Source of the DNA: Streptomyces echinoruber
GTDB lineage: Bacteria; Actinomycetota; Actinomycetes; Streptomycetales; Streptomycetaceae
Direction of reading: 5' to 3'
DNA length: 64,000 bases
NCBI RefSeq assembly: GCF_014651135.1
Contig: NZ_BMWH01000006.1
Span: forward strand, 211,670-275,669
In this document: one piece after another, positions 59,745 through 64,000 of the stretch
Position numbering within the stretch: the stretch's first letter is position 1
Layout: each line of letters opens with the position of its first letter
Notes under the pieces: generated by a model
Told to the model about the DNA's origin: nothing
The model's input: the letters and a program-made list of their open reading frames with translations, nothing else
The model's database searches: none
Made by a program: the position numbers and the translations under genes

Positions 59745-60698
59745 ATGACCACACAGATGACGAGCCCTCCCGCCGTCGCCGGGCCGGTGCGCAAGGCCCG
59801 GCGCGCGGAGAGCTCCTACGTCGCCCGCGTGGGGCGCCCGGGCTTCGCCTGGGCGCTCCCCGCCACGCTGTTCTTCGCCGTGTTCGCGATCGTGCCGCTG
59901 ATCATGGTGGCGGTGCTGTCCTTCATGAGCTGGAACGGCCTCGGCTCGCCCGAGTTCGCCGGCCTGGACAACTGGCGGCGGGTCCTCGACGACCCGGTGA
60001 TGATCAAGAGCATCTGGCTGACCCTGCTGCTCACCGCGCTCGGCGTGGCCGTCCAGACCCCGCTGAGCATCGTGCTCGGCGTGTGGGCGGCCGGCCCGCA
60101 GCGCAACCGTGCGGTGCTGTCGGCGATCTACTTCATCCCGCTGCTGCTGTCCTCCACCGCCGTCTCGGTGCTGTGGCGGGCGCTGCTCGACCCCAACTTC
60201 GGCATCCCCGCCCAGGTGACCTGGCTGTTCGGCGACGGCAACCTGTTCGGCGAGCAGTCCACCGCCATCGGGGTGCTCGCCTTCGTCAGCACCTGGCAGT
60301 TCACCCCGTTCCACACCCTGATCTACCAGGGCGCCGCCCGCGCGATCCCGCCGGTGCTGTACCAGGCGGCCGAGATCGACGGCGCGGGCCGCTACCGGCA
60401 GTTCTTCCACATCACGCTGCCGCAGCTGCGCACCTCGGTCATCACCTCGATGATCATCATGATCGTCGGCGGGCTCACCACGTTCGAGACGGTCCTCATC
60501 CTCACCCAGGGCGGCCCGGGCACCGACACCACGATCAGCGCCTACTACATGTACCAGAAGGCCTTCAAGGGCTTCGACTTCGGCGCCGGCGCCGCCATCG
60601 CCCTCGTCCTGGTGATCGCGGCCACGGTCGTCTCGCTGATCGTCGTGCGGGTCTCCGGCTACGACAAGATGCGCAGCACCATGGAGGGCGTGTCATGA
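59745..60698 (+). CDS. bxlF: ABC sugar permease, MalF-type
   Basis: 317 residues; six helices after a 35-residue cytoplasmic N-terminus. The EAA loop is QAAEIDGAGRYRQFFHITLPQL. Starts 7 nt after the binding-protein stop and overlaps the next permease by 4 nt (ATGA). Confidence 0.92.
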   Translation: MTTQMTSPPAVAGPVRKARRAESSYVARVGRPGFAWALPATLFFAVFAIVPLIMVAVLSFMSWNGLGSPEFAGLDNWRRVLDDPVMIKSIWLTLLLTALGVAVQTPLSIVLGVWAAGPQRNRAVLSAIYFIPLLLSSTAVSVLWRALLDPNFGIPAQVTWLFGDGNLFGEQSTAIGVLAFVSTWQFTPFHTLIYQGAARAIPPVLYQAAEIDGAGRYRQFFHITLPQLRTSVITSMIIMIVGGLTTFETVLILTQGGPGTDTTISAYYMYQKAFKGFDFGAGAAIALVLVIAATVVSLIVVRVSGYDKMRSTMEGVS

Positions 60699-61513
60699 GG
60701 CGACGCCCCCACTACCTGGCCGGCGCCGGCTCACTGGTCTGGCTGTTCCTGGTCGGCCTGCCGCTGTACGTGATGCTCGCCGCGACCCTGCGCACGCACG
60801 CGGACTACGCCGGCAACGGCCCGCTGGCCTTCCCCAAGAGCTTCACCCTCGACCACTACACCGGGGCGTTCGACTCGGGCTTCGGCCGGTACTTCCTCAA
60901 CACGATCGTCGTCACCGTGTGCGTGGTCGGCCTGGTGCTGCTGCTGGTGCCGCCGCTCGCCTACGCGATCGTGCGCAGCACCAGCCGGATCACCTCGCAG
61001 ATCTTCCGGCTGTTCCTGCTGGGCCTGGCCATCCCCGCGCAGGCCGTGATCGTCCCGATGTTCTACCTGATCAGCAAGGCGGGCCTGTACGACAACCTCC
61101 TCGGGGTCATCCTGCCGACCGCCGCCTTCTGCCTGCCGATGTCGGCGCTCATCCTCAGCGGCTCCATGCGCGACATCTCCCGGGAGCTCTTCGAGGCCAT
61201 GGCCATGGACGGCGCCACCCCGCGGCGGATGTTCTTCCAGCTGGTGCTGCCGCTGTCCCGGGGCGGACTCGCCACGATCGTGGTGTTCTCCGCGCTGCAG
61301 GCCTGGAACGGCTTCCTCTTCCCGCTCGTACTGACCCAGTCCGACTCCACCAAGGTGATCACGCTGGGCCTGTACAACTTCCAAACCTCGCACAGCATCG
61401 ACGTCCCCGGACTGCTGGGAGCCGTGGTGCTGTCCATGGTGCCCGTCCTGCTCGTCTACCTGTTCGCCCGCCGAGCCCTGGTCCGGGGACTCATGGGCGT
61501 CGGAGGAAAGTGA
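60695..61513 (+). CDS. bxlG: ABC sugar permease, MalG-type
   Basis: 272 residues, six helices, EAA loop EAMAMDGATPRRMFFQLVLPLS. Overlaps both neighbours, so the operon is translationally coupled end to end. As in other Streptomyces CUT1 systems no ATPase is encoded here; a shared MsiK-type ATPase is the likely energiser. Confidence 0.92.
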   Translation: MRRRPHYLAGAGSLVWLFLVGLPLYVMLAATLRTHADYAGNGPLAFPKSFTLDHYTGAFDSGFGRYFLNTIVVTVCVVGLVLLLVPPLAYAIVRSTSRITSQIFRLFLLGLAIPAQAVIVPMFYLISKAGLYDNLLGVILPTAAFCLPMSALILSGSMRDISRELFEAMAMDGATPRRMFFQLVLPLSRGGLATIVVFSALQAWNGFLFPLVLTQSDSTKVITLGLYNFQTSHSIDVPGLLGAVVLSMVPVLLVYLFARRALVRGLMGVGGK

Positions 61514-63879
61514 CCGCCAACGTGGCAGTTGAGACCACTCCCGAAACCCCCGTCTGGAACGATCCCGCCCGCGACGTCGACACCCGCGTGTCGGCCCTGA
61601 TCGACGCCATGACCCTGCAGGAGAAGATCGCCCAGCTCTACGGCGTCTGGGTCGGCGCCTCCGCCGAGGGCGGCGAAGTCGCCCCCCACCAGCACGAGAT
61701 GGAGGAGGCCGTCGACCTGGAGTCCCTGCTGCCCGCCGGGCTCGGCCAGCTGACCCGCCCCTTCGGCACCGCCCCCGTCGACCCCGCGCTCGGCGCGCTG
61801 TCCCTGCTGCGCACGCAGCGGCGCATCGCCGCCGCCAACCGCTTCGGCATCCCCGCCGTCGCCCACGAGGAGTGCCTGGCCGGCTTCGCCACCTGGCGCG
61901 CCACCGCCTACCCCGTCCCGCTGTCCTGGGGCGCCACCTTCGACCCCGGCCTGATCCGCCGCATGGCCGCCGCCATCGGCCGGGACATGCGCTCCGTCGG
62001 CGTCCACCAGGGCCTGGCGCCCGTCCTGGACGTGGTGCGCGACGCCCGCTGGGGCCGGGTGGAGGAGACCATCGGCGAGGACCCCTACCTGGTGGGCACC
62101 ATCGGCACCGCCTACGTCCAGGGCCTGCAGTCCGCGGGCGTCGTCGCCACCCTCAAGCACTTCGCCGGCTACTCCGCCTCGCGCGCCGGACGCAACCTCG
62201 CCCCCGTCGGCATGGGCCCGCGCGAGCGCGCCGACGTGCTGCTGCCGCCCTTCGAGATGGCCGTGCGCGAGGGCGGCGCCCGCTCCGTCATGCACGCCTA
62301 CACCGACACCGACGGCATCCCCGCGGCCGCCGACGAGGACCTGCTGACCGGGCTGCTGCGCGACACCTGGGGCTTCGACGGCACCGTGGTGGCCGACTAC
62401 TTCGGCATCGCCTTCCTGCACACGCTGCACGGCGTCGCCGGCGACTGGGCCGACGCGGCGCACGCCGCGCTGCGCGCCGGCGTCGACGTGGAGCTGCCCA
62501 CCGTGAAGACCTTCGGCGCGCCCCTGGCCGAGGCCGTCGCCGAGGGCCGCGTGCCGGAGTCCCTGATCGACCGCGCCCTGCGCCGCGTGCTGACCCAGAA
62601 GGCCCACCTCGGCCTGCTGGACGCGGACTGGGACCCGGTGCCGGCCGCCCTCGCCGGCGCCGACCTCGACGACCCGGAGTCCCTGCGCGGTTCGGTCGAC
62701 CTGGACACCCCCGAGAACCGGGAGCTGGCCCGCGCGGTCGCCGAGGAAGGGATCGTGCTGCTCGCCAACGACGGCACTCTCCCGCTCCACCGGCCGCGCC
62801 GCATCGCCCTGGTCGGCCCGAACGCCGCCGAGCCCACGGCCGTCCTGGGCTGCTACTCCTTCCCGCTGCACGTCGGCGTCCACCACCCGCACGTCCCCGC
62901 CGGCCTGGACCTGCCCACCCTTCAGGACGCCCTGGCCCGCGAGTTCCCCGACGCGGAGCTGACCGTGGTGCAGGGCACCGGCGTCGACGACGGCGACGTC
63001 CTCGGCATCGCCGAGGCCGTGGCCGCCGCCCGCGACGCCGACGTGGTGATCGCCGCCCTCGGCGACCGCGCCGGCCTCTTCGGCCGCGGCACCAGCGGCG
63101 AGGGCTGCGACGCGGAGTCGCTCGCCCTGCCCGGAGCCCAGCAGCAGCTCCTCGACGCGCTGCTCGACACCGGCACACCCGTGGTCGCGGTGCTGCTGGC
63201 CGGCCGGCCCTACGCGCTCGGCCGCGCCGTGGACGAGGCCGCGGCGATCGTGCAGTCCTTCTTCCCCGGCGCCGAGGGCACCACCGCCCTCGCCGGGGTG
63301 CTCAGCGGCCGCACCAACCCCTCCGGACGGCTGCCCGTCAGCGTCCCCCGCGGACCGGGCGCCCAGCCCGCAACCTACCTCGGCGCCCGCCTCGCCCAGG
63401 CCAGCGAGGTCTCCAACATCGACCCCACGGCCGCGTTCGGCTTCGGGCACGGCCTGTCGTACACCTCCTTCACCTACGGCGACCTCACCGTGGAGAACGA
63501 ACAGGCCGGCACCGACGGCGAGTTCCGTCTCGCCCTGACCGTCCGCAACGACGGCGAGCGCCCCGGCGCCGAGGTCGTCCAGCTCTACCTGCACGACCCG
63601 GTCGCCAGCGTCGTCCAGCCCGTGCAGCGCCTGGTCGGCTACACCCGCGTGCCGCTCGCGCCCGGCCAGGCCCGGCGGCTGCGCGTGACCGTGCCGGCCG
63701 ACGTGGCCTCCTTCACCGGCCGCGACGGGCGCCGCGTGGTCGAACCGGGGGAGCTGGAGCTGCGTCTGGCCGCCTCCAGCACCGACGTCCGCCTCACCGC
63801 GCGGGTCACCCTGACCGGGCCGGAGCGGCACGTGGACCACACGCGGCGCTTCCACGCGGTCTTCAACCCGGTGCCGTAG
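61510..63879 (+). CDS. bxlA: Glycoside hydrolase family 3, intracellular beta-xylosidase
   Basis: 789 residues, no signal peptide, matching an intracellular enzyme. N-terminal TIM barrel (about 30-370) with KHFAGYSASRAGRN and the catalytic nucleophile Asp296 in GTVVADYFGIAF; second alpha/beta sandwich (about 410-630), including the substrate-site loop GRGTSGEGCDAESLALPGAQ; C-terminal fibronectin-III-like domain (about 690-780). It hydrolyses xylobiose/xylo-oligosaccharides imported by the upstream transporter. The GTG overlaps the permease stop and is close to GGAGGA; an in-frame GTG 12 nt downstream has better spacing. Confidence 0.9.
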   Translation: MTANVAVETTPETPVWNDPARDVDTRVSALIDAMTLQEKIAQLYGVWVGASAEGGEVAPHQHEMEEAVDLESLLPAGLGQLTRPFGTAPVDPALGALSLLRTQRRIAAANRFGIPAVAHEECLAGFATWRATAYPVPLSWGATFDPGLIRRMAAAIGRDMRSVGVHQGLAPVLDVVRDARWGRVEETIGEDPYLVGTIGTAYVQGLQSAGVVATLKHFAGYSASRAGRNLAPVGMGPRERADVLLPPFEMAVREGGARSVMHAYTDTDGIPAAADEDLLTGLLRDTWGFDGTVVADYFGIAFLHTLHGVAGDWADAAHAALRAGVDVELPTVKTFGAPLAEAVAEGRVPESLIDRALRRVLTQKAHLGLLDADWDPVPAALAGADLDDPESLRGSVDLDTPENRELARAVAEEGIVLLANDGTLPLHRPRRIALVGPNAAEPTAVLGCYSFPLHVGVHHPHVPAGLDLPTLQDALAREFPDAELTVVQGTGVDDGDVLGIAEAVAAARDADVVIAALGDRAGLFGRGTSGEGCDAESLALPGAQQQLLDALLDTGTPVVAVLLAGRPYALGRAVDEAAAIVQSFFPGAEGTTALAGVLSGRTNPSGRLPVSVPRGPGAQPATYLGARLAQASEVSNIDPTAAFGFGHGLSYTSFTYGDLTVENEQAGTDGEFRLALTVRNDGERPGAEVVQLYLHDPVASVVQPVQRLVGYTRVPLAPGQARRLRVTVPADVASFTGRDGRRVVEPGELELRLAASSTDVRLTARVTLTGPERHVDHTRRFHAVFNPVP

Positions 63880-64000
63880 AACGGCCCTCGGGTCCGGTGC
63901 CGCGGCCCGGGCCTGGATGCGCCGCCGCGACCGGCCGGGCGGCGGCGACCGGCTCCCCGGGCCGAGGCCCGGGCTGGGGCCCGGGCCGGCGCCTGCCCCG
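63880..64000. other. Downstream region of the xylobiose operon
   Basis: GC-only sequence with CCCGGGCC-rich inverted segments (e.g. GGCCCGGGC with GCCCGGGCC near 63970-63990) that may form terminator-like hairpins. No gene visible. Confidence 0.4.

Noticed and set aside
1..64000. tRNA, rRNA, integrase, transposase or attachment site
   Set aside because: No cloverleaf-like sequence, rRNA stretch, transposase motif or terminal inverted repeats was recognised by eye on either strand.

Overview
The window is high-GC, actinobacterial DNA and almost certainly Streptomyces. Third codon positions are overwhelmingly G/C, GTG starts are common, ATGA/GTGA stop-start overlaps occur throughout, and the gene content is characteristic: an AmfS/SapB-type lanthipeptide locus, SpoIIE-type phosphatases with multi-sensor N-termini, ROK, LacI and TetR regulators beside ABC sugar operons, and mycothiol-dependent formaldehyde oxidation. 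Several genes have a -10-like hexamer 6-8 nt before the start codon, so leaderless transcripts are likely. No rRNA, tRNA, CRISPR array, integrase or transposase was seen. The mix of carbohydrate, surface and accessory genes with many short tandem repeats suggests a chromosome-arm or otherwise variable region (inference).

Left end (1-8.5 kb): a class III lanthipeptide locus on the minus strand, with a LanKC synthetase, a 36-residue precursor with two SxxSxxxC motifs, a strong hairpin and a truncated ABC exporter. A GAF/PAS/SpoIIE/HATPase regulator diverges from it. From 8.6 to 15.0 kb lies a dTDP-L-rhamnose locus: rmlA-rmlB-rmlD-methyltransferase rightward, meeting a leftward glycosyltransferase-rmlC pair at a terminator hairpin. 

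Middle (15-35 kb): a MarR remnant abutting a metallophosphoesterase, a secreted beta-propeller protein with a divergent TetR, a DMT permease, a SnoaL-like protein, mycothiol-linked formaldehyde dehydrogenase with an overlapping MBL hydrolase, an SDR, an L,D-transpeptidase, a sugar ABC operon with a Gfo/Idh/MocA oxidoreductase controlled from a divergent ROK regulator, a membrane-anchored streptogrisin-like protease, a DUF3800 protein, and a zinc-ribbon/OB-fold protein with a TetR gene; the last two share a matched palindromic operator.

Right half (35-64 kb): a peptidoglycan-binding protein, flavin reductase, ANTAR/GAF/PAS/SpoIIE phosphatase, a membrane ABM-domain protein, an RpiR regulator, a stand-alone FhaA N-terminal domain, two GT-C-like membrane proteins, a P-loop kinase, a HAD/GH65 disaccharide-phosphorolysis pair, an orphan cytochrome oxidase subunit I, an acetoacetate-decarboxylase-like protein, NUDIX, PAP2 and YihY genes, and finally a LacI-controlled operon (binding protein, two permeases, GH3 beta-xylosidase) matching the bxlR-bxlEFGA xylobiose system.

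The most distinctive items are the lanthipeptide locus with its regulatory DNA, the TetR operator pair, and the many short tandem repeats between genes.
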